From contig JBCFYV010011135.1 in the NCBI GenBank assembly GCA_039000515.1, forward strand, positions 20,548,927 through 20,612,926: 64,000 nucleotides of DNA. Reading direction: 5' to 3'. The translations under genes and the position numbers were made by a program. The notes beneath the pieces were generated by a model, which ran no database searches, was not told the origin of the DNA, and was given only the letters and a program-made list of their open reading frames with translations. Origin of the DNA: Timema cristinae (lineage: Eukaryota; Arthropoda; Insecta; Phasmatodea; Timematidae). Positions 1 to 10,131 of this stretch are shown here, one piece after another; within the stretch, counting starts at the first letter, position 1, and the number at the start of each line of letters is the position of its first letter.

Positions 1-280
1 TATTTATTCATCCCTTGTCTATAATCATAAAAGGAATTTAAATTTTTTAACATAGTTCAAAGGAAGGGGATCCGAATGCAACTCAGTCAAATTCTTGAAT
101 TTATAATTAGCTTTTAATTAGGCAATTTTTAACAAATGTTTGAAGAAAATATTTTTAATATGGCTTAGAATTAAGTTTCAGAGATAAAGTTTCAAAATGA
201 AATCGGATACTGGGGGGAGGGGGCTTATATAATTCTTATGCCATAGTGGGTCACGGGCAGTGCCTTGCGGGATTGCTAGT
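1..280 (+). repeat. Dispersed repeat D, copy 1 (cut by window edge)
   Basis: The 3' part (GGGTCACGGGCAGTGCC, then GGGATTGCTAGTT) is recognisably the same as the end of the repeat at 26.36-26.65 kb (GGGTCACGAACATTGACGG, then GGGACTGCTAGTT). Both also share a G-rich run followed by CTTATATAATTCT about 40-50 bases upstream of the end. No coding potential is seen. The left end is outside or near the window edge. The superfamily is not resolved. Confidence 0.6.
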
Positions 281-539
281 TTATAAGATTTTTTTTTGTT
301 AGTTCGTGAATAATCAAAATATAAATTTTTCCCCAATTATTTATTTAGCGTGTGACATCTTTGAGCGGGATGTATATATTATCTAGGTTGGTCGTCTGTG
401 TGCGTAATCGTTTAACCGCTTTGGTGGCACAGAATGTTGCCCAGACTACACCTATAGAGTTTGTCTACGCGCCATACCCGTAATTGGATGATGCGATGAT
501 AGTTAATATGGAGGTGTGGCCCAGTGGGAGTCTTAACCT

Positions 540-686
540 AACTTAGGTCTAACTAACCAAACCCAGGTAATTATGGGTAATTTCACCTTTAAGAGAAAAT
601 TACACATGTTACCAGCCAGGAATTGATGCCGGAACCACCAGACCTGTAGTTGGGAGCACTAACCACTATACTACGAAGCCATTACC
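540..686 (-). mobile_element. tRNA-derived SINE-like element, unrelated head
   Basis: On the minus strand positions 686-611 read like a tRNA 5' half: GGCTTCGTAGTATAGTGGTT fits a Pol III A box, and a B-box-like GGTTCCGGCATCAATTCC with a small insertion follows. The head resembles the Asp/Glu/Gly tRNA type and differs from the SINE-A, B and C heads. The following body (about 610 down to 540) lacks the shared GGTGCTAA tail. It is a single degraded copy, so this may be an old SINE or a tRNA pseudogene. Confidence 0.5.
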
Positions 687-1037
687 TTCTTCGTATACCC
701 CTTCTACTAATATGGCAAGGGATGGGAATAGATGTAAACTAAGCCATTGTTTCTGAAGTAAAAAAAAAAGATAAATTAATGTTAAATATTTCTGGAATCC
801 ATGTTCAGTCATAGAAGGTTTTGCATTGTAAATTGAGCCTATATTTTATGAGTGGAAACACATTTATATATTGATTCCGACTTTTAAATTGCCCGTTTAA
901 TATATTCTTGTGAATTCAACAATATAATGCATTCTTTTTTTTGGGTAGTTTTCTGTAGATTGAAAGCAAAGATTTTCAAGTTTTTTGTTTATTCAATTTA
1001 TATATTTTTTGCACTCTTTGGACTATCAATATTTGAT

Positions 1038-1349
1038 CTATGGATATTATTATTAACACCCCGTCTTACTACCCGTTCAGCTTATACGCAATTACGCTAA
1101 TGTGTAATGGTAGGTTCATTGTAAGATGAAATGGAGGACCTACAGTTTAACGTGGAATCCGAACCACGGTAGAGGCCTGGTATTCCACACATTCACAAGT
1201 TGTGATTAATACACGTCTTGTCAGAGGTGAAAGAAGGGTTCGGCAAGCATATAAATCTGTGCTGGGACCAAGGTTTGAACCCCGGACCCCCAGCACAGAA
1301 GTCTGACACCTTACCCCTAGTCCACCAGGTCACCCAGCTATGGATATTA
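1038..1349 (-). mobile_element. SINE-A, full length, with 12-bp TSD
   Basis: A tRNA-derived SINE in minus orientation. Its head lies at the right end: the A box TGGACTAGGGGTAAGGTG and a B box GGTTTGAACC-like region on opposite readings. Its tail lies at the left, with the TAA-type repeat at 1046-1056. An exact direct repeat CTATGGATATTA flanks it at 1038-1049 and 1338-1349, the signature of target-primed (LINE-mediated) integration. It belongs to the longer subfamily that carries GTGATTAATACACGTCTTG in the body where other copies have only GATGTCTTG. It does not encode protein. Confidence 0.9.
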
Positions 1350-1616
1350 ATAGTTCTTTTTTGTAAAAATATGATTTAACTTGCTGTCCTCAACTTATGC
1401 CATTTATGAAGAAAATAGGAGTTTAAAACTGAGTTAAATATAGTGAAGTCTTATTTTTTACTATTTGGTCTCTTTATCTTCACTTAAATGAGAGTTAACT
1501 TGCTAAAAAATATTCTATTCATACATAATTAAAGTAATTAATTCGTATACGTATAGCCTGAATGAATACGTGGGGCAAGAACTACCTATAACGAGCCCAA
1601 GTACATTTACAAAATA

Positions 1617-2030
1617 CGAACTTAATTTGGGATGGAAAGGGACGTTATAAAAAGCAAGTGTTTTTTTTTTTAATTTGTAAAACAAAACATATTGTTGATG
1701 AAAATAAATATAATATTGCTCCAGTACAAACATATAGCTTAATTTTCTTCAAGTGTTGATATCAACAGTTTTGTAATAACTGTTATTATCATAGTGGCAT
1801 TATCTAACAAACATTTTAATTGAAGAGGAAGCCTATAAATTGAACGAGTAGTATGACTTGGTATAAAAATAAAAATCCCGGATACCTTTCACAGATATAA
1901 AAGAAATGTTGAAGTCACCATGTAAAACAAATTAAATTATACGTTTTAAATGGAGAAATATTATATTTATTTTGGCCAAAATAAGGGGTTTTACCAAAAA
2001 ATTGTCACCTTTCATCCTAACTTAATACAC
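1617..2030. mobile_element. TIR element family J, copy 1
   Basis: An approximately 415-bp element with diverged terminal inverted repeats of about 120 bp. The left arm (1617-1735) reads in reverse like the right arm of the copy at 28262-28398, and its right arm (about 1905-2030) reads like the inverse of that copy's left arm. Shared landmarks are CCAGTACAAACATA and GTCACCATGT. A SINE-tail-like stretch (TTGAACGAGTAGTATGACTTGG, about 1838-1860) sits in its interior. No transposase is present, so this is a MITE-like non-autonomous DNA element whose superfamily is not clear. Confidence 0.55.
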
Positions 2031-2839
2031 TTATGGAACGTATACATATTTTAATATCTTATAACTTATTCCAAGTTTCACCAAAAGATTTCTTTTACAT
2101 AGAAGAGTAATACATTATTTCTATAAATCATTTTATAAATAAAAATTTAACCTTTAACAAAATATTCATGAAACAAGATAAGAAAATAAAGGGATTCAAA
2201 TTTTTAAAATATATTTATCATCAGTAGTCCTAATTTGGGATTTAAAAAAATTCAAAAATATATCTAATTTTTGTTATCTTATTAAAATGTCTTTATATTA
2301 TAATAAATTAATAAATTATTTTTAGTTGATAACCTATTTACATGGGCACATGAGGTAAATACTAAACCCAAATTTTCGAAATTTCCTATGTTTTTCTATA
2401 AGTAATGGTTAATTTTACTTTTATATATTTGTTTTCTTAATATATAAGAAAGAAACTGAATGAACACATTATCTAGATGGTAAAATATTCTATTATATCA
2501 ATATTATAAACCCTTAACCTTTTTTATTTATTATTTAAAAAGTTGAGATCTTGGACTGATTAGTTATTGGTGTGCGATATATTATACCACTAACCCGATT
2601 TTAAAGGATCAATAGGTATATATAAAACCAATTTAATAATCGTGTTATTATTACCATATTCTTTGGCGTGTAAAACTCTTAGATATTTAAACCTAAAGTG
2701 TGTTTAGAATACTCTATAAAGCCAAATTATATAATTAGAATCTTGTAAATTTAAATATTGGTCACTAAGATTAAATACCTATCATTTGAATTAAGAAATA
2801 TAATGCAGAGCGTGTAAGTCTAACATGGATCTTCTAGCG
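2031..2839. other. AT-rich intergenic DNA
   Basis: Very low GC with stops in all frames and many short homopolymer runs. I see no gene, RNA or clear repeat here. Confidence 0.6.
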
Positions 2840-3146
2840 CTTTATTTATTATTAGCACCGCGTCTTACTACCCGTTCGGGCTATACGCACTTATGCTAAT
2901 GTGTAATGGTAGGGTGATTGTGAGGTGGAATGGATGACATACAGTTTAACGTGGAATCCGAACCACGGTGGAGGCATGGCACTCTACACATTCACAAGTT
3001 GTGATTAATACAAGTCTTGTCAGAGATGAAGGAAGGGTTTGGAACTCAGATAAATCTGTTCCGGGACTGAGGATTGAACCCCGGCTGCCAGCACAAAGGT
3101 CTGACACCTTACCCCTAGACCAACAGGTCACCCTCTTTATTTATTA
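2840..3146 (-). mobile_element. SINE-A, full length, with 12-bp TSD
   Basis: Minus orientation. An exact direct repeat CTTTATTTATTA lies at 2840-2851 and 3135-3146. The head carries the Pol III A box on the minus strand near 3105-3125 (TGGTCTAGGGGTAAGGTG). The body has the long-subfamily insertion (GTGATTAATACAAGTCTTG). The 61-residue reading frame inside it is a by-product of the tRNA head and body, not a gene. Confidence 0.9.
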
Positions 3147-5480
3147 AGAGAAAATAGTACACTTAAGCATGTGATGAATATAAATAATTCATGGAATAAA
3201 ATAGACACGCTAGGGTTTAAGTTTTGGTATCGATGATTTGTTAAGTGGTAATAACACTATTATAGTTTAAAAATTTCAAATATATTTTTAGGAAAACATT
3301 AATATTGGATATAAATATATTTATTATATTAGTATTAAATAACTTTAAGTGCTAAAAAGTATGAAATTGAGCTCGGTTATATTTATAAGATTTGATGAAG
3401 CCCTATCATTCTCCAACTTTAATTAACTTTTTTTTTTGCTGCTCACCGGGAATAATTTGTACATACTAAAGTATGGGAACCACTGCTCTAGACCATATGA
3501 CCCCATTTATGAGTAACTTTGACTGAAATTAGTGAATTAAACTGTCAAAAAATTGCAATCAAAAATGATGGGCTTGAGAAAAGTTAATAGTAATAATAAT
3601 AATGTCTTAAGGTTGCTCCAACATTTTCCCTACGTTTGACCTTCAATGCATTAAACTTTCCTTTCAATATTCCATTGTGGTTTATTTGATATGCTATGGT
3701 TTTAATTTAATCTGTCCAGGTAAATTGAGCTTACATCAAAGTCTCACTTGAAACACCTTCGGCAAAATCATATAAAATAGAAAATTAAAAATAACACTTC
3801 AATTAATATTTTAAATATTTGTTTGAAATTTTTGTCTGCTAGCTCCCCTTCAGTACGAAATCATAGTTGACTATATCATGTCTAAACATTTTCCTGGTCT
3901 TTTAGTTTTGTATTTATAGCTAGAAAGAGCATTTTAAAAATTACATTGATAGCTAGTATTTCTGAACTGGCGAATGCCTGAGGTTGAATAATTATTAAAC
4001 TCTGGTTATTTCTTGTTATTTTCATTCCTATATTTCAATTAAAAGATAAATTACTTTTTTGATATTTTAATATACGTATATATTACAACATTCTAAAATG
4101 GTATTATGAATTATTTTTTTATTTATTTTTATTAATATTTACTGTATTTTATTATCTTATTTAATGATCCGAATCTTACTACACATCCACAATATAAGAT
4201 TATATATAATATTATGGGTTAGGATGAGTAAGGTTGACTTAGATGATTTGTTTACATATTTGTGCCTGTATGGAACGAAGTTTTATCAAAAAACAGTGTT
4301 GAATATTATTTGGTTTATCCAAAAACGAAGTATAAAATATTATTTTAGAGGTTTCCCACTTCCTATATATCTAATTTAAACCAAATCGTTAACACGATTT
4401 TTAAATAATTAAAAAGATCAATTTTCATCAAAAATCTATAGGCTAATCATTTATAAATTAATATGAAAGCCCCTAACATTTACTGCGTCATTTGAGGTAG
4501 AGTGTTAGCAATCCACTAATATCAAACTAACTAATTTCTTGGCTTACAATTTAAACTTCAGGTGCAAAATTAATTCATTTTAGAATACCAAAGTTATAAA
4601 AAGTAATAAAATTTTACTGTAATTTATTACTGTTATCTTATAGCATGTTTAAACGTGAAAATAGATCTAATAACCTTTTATCTCTCAGATAAAGATTGTA
4701 TTTTTAAAATTGTACAATATATTTAATCAAAGTATTTTGTTCAAACTGAAGGGGAGAGAGGTTAAAAAAAATTGGTGACGTTTGTTTTATATTAATATAT
4801 TTTAAATTTTGCGCTACCCTAAAGTCTTACAAAAGGATATTTATAACGGGTAAGAATGATAAAAGTTGTTAAAGAGAAAAGGCATTACTGTTAAGATAGT
4901 ACACAGAAGATTTATTCAGAACATAATCTCACTGTAGTAGCTTTGGTCTATACAAATTAGATTAAAGGGCAAAAAGTTAGTGTGCTGACCAAATGATATC
5001 CTGTATTCGAAAATGTTGGAAAAATCTCTGCCAACATACGGAGGCTACTAGGGCGAAATAGCTTGCCTATGGGCTGAAGCAATGCACCTTTTGTTTTGGC
5101 TCTAGTAATTAATTCTGTGGTGAGTCAGGTAGCATGTATTGTATGGCTACAGTTGGATATTCAATTTGATTCTGATATTTTTACGTCCCTTAGTCTTAGC
5201 TCAATACCATATTATACCCGCTAGCTACAAAGATAAAACCCCATGTTTTATTCGTGGAATGACAAAAAAATTCATCATTGTGTAATTGTAGCTATCCTTT
5301 TTTCACTAAGATTATCAGATGGCTGGCAGGACTAGGTGTTATATCTGTTAAATATTAAACAAGTTTGTATATCTTCGGCAGATATATTTGTTAAAAAAAA
5401 AAACCTTAGAACGATCGTAAAAATAATCTCAATTCCATATTTATATATATATGTATATATATGTTTAGCCTTAATTTAAT
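3147..5480. other. Intergenic DNA, no gene seen
   Basis: Mostly AT-rich. An hAT-like terminus (TGGGAACCACTG, 3474-3485, inverse of CAGTGGTTCCCA) occurs without a visible partner end. 5390-5465 holds poly-A and a short TA-type repeat. Small open frames such as 4164-4379 have no recognisable product and AT-driven composition, so I do not call them genes. Confidence 0.5.
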
Positions 5481-6151
5481 TAGTTGTGGACAGAGAAATA
5501 TCTTCTACCTAGCGTCATAATTGAATTCACACGCTCTGCGAATTGTGAAAACCCATCACAGATTACAGATACAACAAAGCCTAGCTATAAGCGTCTAAAC
5601 AGATCCAATAAACATCAAATACCTCCCCAATCGCAGTCATGTATAAACTCCCACCCTGAACGATTAATAAAAAAAAACAACAAGTCAACACAAACAATCG
5701 GTTTGGAAATGTTTTTCACCTTTAAGCTTTCGCTTTCAATATCTGATGTAATTCAGTTGGAAGCGAATCGCTACCCACCTACTTCTATAACGTCAATCCT
5801 CTTAATGTTTCAGGCTGAAAGCAAAGCATTTTGTAAAAGGATGGAAAGAGGGGTTTCAGTAGGGAAATCCCTTCCCTCCCCTCCCCCTCAAACACTTTCC
5901 TCAATATTTCTCTCTATCGCTTTCTCTCTCTGCCCTTTTATTTCCCCCAAAGAATGGTGTGTTAGTAACTACCGATGGAAATTCTTCTCGTCCTTCAAAT
6001 ATGGGTTGGAGGGGGTGAGGGAGGGGGAGGGAGGAGGATCTGTTCGCAAGACTTCTCCTGTGAAACAGGGGAAGAAAATCGTGAATCTATTGTTATTGGT
6101 TCGCCAAGGAACATCATCATCCATTCTCTCTTCTCTATTGGTTTTCTACAG

Positions 6152-6193
6152 GACCATACTGGGTCGTTACCAGGATTTTAGGACACCAAGGAG
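6152..6193 (+). other. Candidate 42-nt microexon
   Basis: The left flank is a pyrimidine-rich acceptor (CTCTCTTCTCTATTGGTTTT, then CTACAG, ending at 6151). The right flank is a strong donor, GAG then GTATGT (GT at 6194-6195). The enclosed 42 nt is a multiple of three and open in two of three phases; one phase gives PYWVVTRILGHQG and another gives TILGRYQDFRTPR. No neighbouring exon can be identified in the window, so the host gene is unknown. A chance pairing of splice-like signals is possible. Confidence 0.3.
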
Positions 6194-6205
6194 GTATGTA
6201 ATTAC

Positions 6206-6225
6206 GCCGGTAATCATTATTACCG
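6206..6225. promoter_or_regulatory. Palindrome of paired homeodomain-type half-sites
   Basis: CGGTAAT, a four-base spacer CATT, then ATTACCG make a perfect 18-bp inverted repeat containing TAAT and ATTA cores in the arrangement used by paired-class homeodomain dimers. It lies just downstream of the candidate microexon donor. Function is inferred only from the motif. Confidence 0.3.
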
Positions 6226-6290
6226 CGAGCCATTCTAAGGGTGTAAGAATGGAGTGTCAAATGGCGAGTGAGATTTAAGACGAGACCTCT

Positions 6291-6963
6291 CTTAAATGGT
6301 CAGTTTCATTTAATCCTTTCAGATTTTTTTTTTTATTGGTAGCCAACCCTTTCTCTTTGGAAAATTGAAAATGTCTTCTACAATTTGAATGAAAGTAATT
6401 TGCAATGACATAAGGCTATAAAATAAACATTATTTTATTCAAATGGGGAAAAATTAGTGTCAAACTAAATTTAGAATTTTAAAATAAATCGAGTTATTGG
6501 TCATGTAGAGGCCTGTTCTATTATTGACCTAGTGAGATAGGTTCCTATTATTCGATAGTCATTTGATATTTAGTCTCTGTCTTCCAAATTTGGGTTATGT
6601 GATAACTATAAGATGCAAAAAACAAAATTTAACTTCATTGGCAGGGATAATTTAAGATCCTAGGCCAAACAACGCATTTGCAAGGTCTCTCCTTGATCAG
6701 AGTATCCACTAAGAGATGACGTTCATTCAAACATCTCTACCTTTTTTCGTACCTACCACGATAACTAACAGATTCTTTATACTGATCTAAACGAAATATC
6801 ATCAAGCTAACTTAGGTCCCACGAAGAAATTACATATATTTTAAATCAGACTAACCATTTCAATATGGTGGTCACTAAAATATTATTTATTTAATAGTTC
6901 AACTCAAGGGATAATTTAAAATTATAATCACTATATAAATACTTATGACGTTATGACGCTCTT
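6291..6963. other. Intergenic DNA, nothing recognised
   Basis: AT-rich with stops in all frames. No repeat family from elsewhere in the window was matched here. Confidence 0.5.
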
Positions 6964-7218
6964 ATTAAATTCATTGGGTCCGGGGCTCAATCCTCGGTCA
7001 CGGCACAAAATTTATCTGATTACCAAACCCTTCCCTCACCTCTGACAAGACCTCTTGTGAATGTGGGGATGCCAGGCCTCCACTGTGGTTCGGATTCCAC
7101 GTTAAACTGTAGGTCCTTCATTTCATCTCACAATCATCCTACCATTACACATTAGCGTAAGTGCGTATAACCCGAACGGTTAGTAAGACGCGGTGCTAAT
7201 AAAAATGATTAAATTCAT
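6964..7218 (+). mobile_element. SINE-A, 5'-truncated, with 11-bp TSD
   Basis: The copy starts just before the B box (GGGGCTCAATCCTCGG) and so lacks the A box. It continues through the body to the tail CCGAACGGTTAGTAAGACGC and GGTGCTAA. The exact repeat ATTAAATTCAT at 6964-6974 and 7208-7218 flanks it. The truncation therefore happened during integration, as expected when reverse transcription stops early. It cannot be transcribed by Pol III from its own promoter. Confidence 0.88.
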
Positions 7219-8221
7219 GGCTCGCGTAGGATGGCATTTTTGACGTTACGTGGAACTACGCCGGCTGATGTGTGGTGGAATTTGATACGTTATATATTAA
7301 AAAATAGTGTCAGACCGACGCTAGGAAGCCAAATATTGTTACCTCTCGTTGCCATGTTGCCATATCGTGGTAAAATATAATATGACTTTATAGTGACCTT
7401 GAAAACTAAGTCTTATTTATCATTGAAATAGGGCTATAATGTTATTTTATATTTTAAGATAAGAAAAATACACGGTTACAGAATATTTAACACAGTTGAA
7501 ATGAATAGTTATCGATGCATGACAAATTAAAATTTTAAAATTCGGCTGCTAGCTTATAGCAGACCTTACCTACAGTAAGTTTGTAAACAGAGTGAAGGCT
7601 ATAGAGCTTTTTTTTTTTACTAACAAGTATATATCTAGAATCTTCCAGCTTCATGAAAATGCACCATCTTTCATCAGCTTTTGAAATGAGAAAAAATAAA
7701 AGCATTGCTATAACAGTGAACTGGGAGTGCCTTGTTGTTCACATAATACTTGGGAGAAGGATTGCATTCTGTTAACAAAAGCTAAGATTTTACGACGGCG
7801 TCAAAGAAACATTTCAATAATATAAAATAATAAAAGTAACACCCAGGTTTGTTAAATCATGAGAGAAGATTTTAACACACAAGGTGTCAATAGGTTCCAT
7901 ATTATTATATTGTCCAATTAATTGAATTGGATGGGAACTTTTGGTTTGGTAATAATATGAAAGGGGGAGTTCTATATCATTAAAGCATATTTTATTTTAA
8001 AGCTGCCAAAAAAAACTAGGATGGTGCATTAAATTACGTGAGCAAGGGCTATTAACAAATAATCCTAAGTACTATAAAATATAACAATAATTTGTTTTCG
8101 GTCTAAATTGATTACATAATGAAAATATCATCCCCATATTAAAGAATAAATTATTAAGAGACATTTCAAATTTAAATACAACTTGAAATCTCAATACATA
8201 TTAACAATAAGAATATGTATT
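7219..8221. other. Intergenic DNA, no gene seen
   Basis: 7225-7380 is somewhat GC-richer but shows no open frame or known repeat. The rest is AT-rich with short homopolymers. Confidence 0.5.
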
Positions 8222-8590
8222 AGGGTATGGATGTAAGGAACACAATTTAAGAGCCTTATATTAGAAGTTCTTACATCCAAACTGTTTTTGGTCAGAATAA
8301 ATTAAACAGTTTTCTAGTAGAAACATAGATTTTAATTACATTTTTCACATTGTTGAAACTCTTTCAAGGATGTCCTGAAACTTAATGAAAACTTTTTCTA
8401 TTAATTTAAAAAGTTAATTGTCTAATATCATTTTGCACATGACAAATAGTCAACGACCTTTAATATATTAATGTTATTAAAATTAAACACTCAGTTTCTA
8501 CAAAGATATATATATAATTTATTTTGGCAAATAAAAAAATGTTTTGATATAAAATTAAACCTTTTCTCTTATCCTTTACACTTCAACATA
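8222..8590. mobile_element. TIR element family J, copy 3
   Basis: The interior (around 8320-8450: ACATAGATTTTAATT, then TTTCAAGGATGTCCTG, then TTTAATGAAAAC-like sequence) aligns by eye with the interior of the copy at 28.0-28.4 kb. The right end has the TTATTTTGGCAAATAAAAAA and CTTTTCTCTTATCC landmarks of the family. It is old, diverged and non-coding. Confidence 0.45.
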
Positions 8591-9070
8591 AAAGCATAAT
8601 GTGTCTAGCTTATGGAGGGACATGATGTGTATTTTTCAAAGTACTACTTGTAAGGATTTTATAAAAAATATCAAATGTATTCATCACATTCAACTCTTTT
8701 AAAATAATTATATTTATGATAGAATACGTAGCATGTTTTCTGGAGGATTCAGTTTTGGTAAATTATTATAAAAAAATATTGATGAATTAGAACATGTGAA
8801 TCTTTCGCACTTGAAAAAATGTGAAGTAAATGGTTTTTCACATGTCTCTTACGATTCTCAATGCTCCAACATTCAACCCTAATAAGGTGGCAGAATTATA
8901 AGAGTAATCTAATATCGGAGAGATAATAAAGATGGAATTCAAATTTCTTGGCTGGAATGCTTCACTTAGCAAAAACCTTGTCCCGACAGTAATCGATAAA
9001 AAAAAACTCGCGACGATCGATCTATTTTCTATAAAACTATTTTTTGAGAGATGGATATTACCAGAATCGG

Positions 9071-9215
9071 TGGTCCCATAGCTTAGGACGTCACACTCTT
9101 AATACACTGGATTGCTTGTGATAGGAAAGTAAATGTTCTAGTCCCGGTGTAGTCGGAAAACATTAGTCCAAGATATTATTAGTCTGAACGCAAGTAGGAC
9201 TTTAATAAAAAAAAA
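9071..9215 (+). mobile_element. SINE-C fragment, degraded
   Basis: GGTGGTCCCATAGCTTAGGA followed about 50 bases later by GTTCTAGTCCCGG matches the spacing of the SINE-C A and B boxes. The tail is only faintly visible (CTGAACGCAAGTAGGAC). The call is tentative. Confidence 0.35.
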
Positions 9216-9605
9216 GTAATTTCTTTGACACCCAACAGCGATCTAATAATTTCAATATTGACTAGGAAAATCGTGTTCAAGGATATTAATGCTACTTTAT
9301 ACAGCCTTTAACGCCTTAGTTATTTACTAAAGTCTTCACTCTAACCGATTTTTTAAAATCTTATCTTAAAAAGAATAAAAAGAAAGACAATTAGCATCTT
9401 ATTACCTAAAATCCTTTTAATATTTAAATGAGCCTCTATTAATACTAATTTGAGCAGTGGCATACCTAAACATTTTACACCTAATCTATCTTAACTTGAC
9501 CTAACCTAACTTAATCTAACATATAAAATCAAATTAATGAACGTCTGAAAATATACACTAACAAATGAGTTCTGATTTGTTCTGTGAAATGAATTTTGTA
9601 AACAT

Positions 9606-9639
<34 letters not shown>

Positions 9640-9640
9640 G
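9606..9640. repeat. (CA)n microsatellite
   Basis: About 16 CA units in a row, with ACATATACACATA sequence before them. Confidence 0.95.
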
Positions 9641-9667
9641 TACTCATACAAAACTACAATTCCTAAA

Positions 9668-9832
9668 GGTGGCATTTACCAAGAACCACTACCTAAATAA
9701 TTCCTAGTCTAAAGATTTTCTAAGAGCTACGTAGTGACGTTGACAAAGAAATTAAAAAAAGAAAAAAGGCAGCATTTAAAAAGAATCACAGAACCACTAC
9801 CTAAAAATTCCTTGGTCTAAATATGTCCTGCC
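9668..9832 (+). repeat. Direct duplication of about 55 bp
   Basis: The block at about 9668-9720 (GGTGGCATTTACCAAGAACC, CTACCTAAATAATTCCTAGT) recurs at about 9767-9826 (GGCAGCATTTAAAAAGAATC, CTACCTAAAAATTCCTTGGT). The copies are roughly 80% alike and lie about 100 bp apart. No coding role is seen. Confidence 0.65.
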
Positions 9833-9891
9833 ACACCGGCCATGTGGACTAGGAGTTTATTTTTTTCTAATTAGCTTTTCCTTACCTGCTT

Positions 9892-10131
9892 TAGTGGCCA
9901 TATGGTCAATAACGTCACCCATGTGTTAGACTAGCCTGCCAATCAAGAGGAGATTGGGGCTATATTCTTGGCCGGGTGTACATAGGGTGAGAGGGTGTTA
10001 TTTTAAAATGGTTTATCAACTTTAAATTTAATAAAATGATAGTACACTTTCTCTAAATTAATCCTTACTTCTCCCTAATTACTATATAAATTATGAATAT
10101 GAACTGAATAGGTATTAATATGCTGTGCTAA
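9892..10131 (+). mobile_element. SINE-C, degraded
   Basis: The head AGTGGCCATATGGTCAATAA, then AGACTAGCCTGCC, and a weakened tail (TGAACTGAATAGGTATTAAT, CTGTGCTAAAA) mark a full-span but old SINE-C. No TSD is visible. Confidence 0.5.

Larger units (their letters stand above)
5482..6290 (+). other. GC-richer island with 264-codon open frame; gene status uncertain
   Basis: The composition rises clearly above the surroundings, with C-rich (about 5868-5900) and G-rich (about 6000-6035) runs. An open frame of 264 codons runs 5484-6278. Its translation starts MWTEKYLLPSVIIEF and ends RMECQMASEI. It has no domain I recognise, no signal peptide, and a composition shaped by the polypurine and polypyrimidine tracts, so I doubt it is a protein. 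Within it, splice-like signals bracket a 42-nt segment (see the separate entry), and an 18-bp perfect palindrome follows at about 6208-6225. A conserved regulatory element, or an exon with its flanking intron, is a better guess than a 264-residue product. Confidence 0.3.

Noticed and set aside
1262..1335. Functional tRNA genes at SINE heads
   Set aside because: The heads keep the A and B boxes but lack a proper cloverleaf, and are continuous with SINE bodies and tails.
2946..3131. 61-codon frame with MTCWSRGKVSDLCAGSRGSI; also at 28409-28594
   Set aside because: Both are readings of the SINE-A tRNA head and body.
3474..3493. Complete hAT element
   Set aside because: Only one hAT-like terminus is visible; no partner end or 8-bp duplication was found upstream.
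9480..9525. Telomere-type repeat (CCTAA)n
   Set aside because: CTAACCTAAC-like words occur only two or three times, interrupted, and the same loose words occur at 45830-45860; not an interstitial telomere tract.
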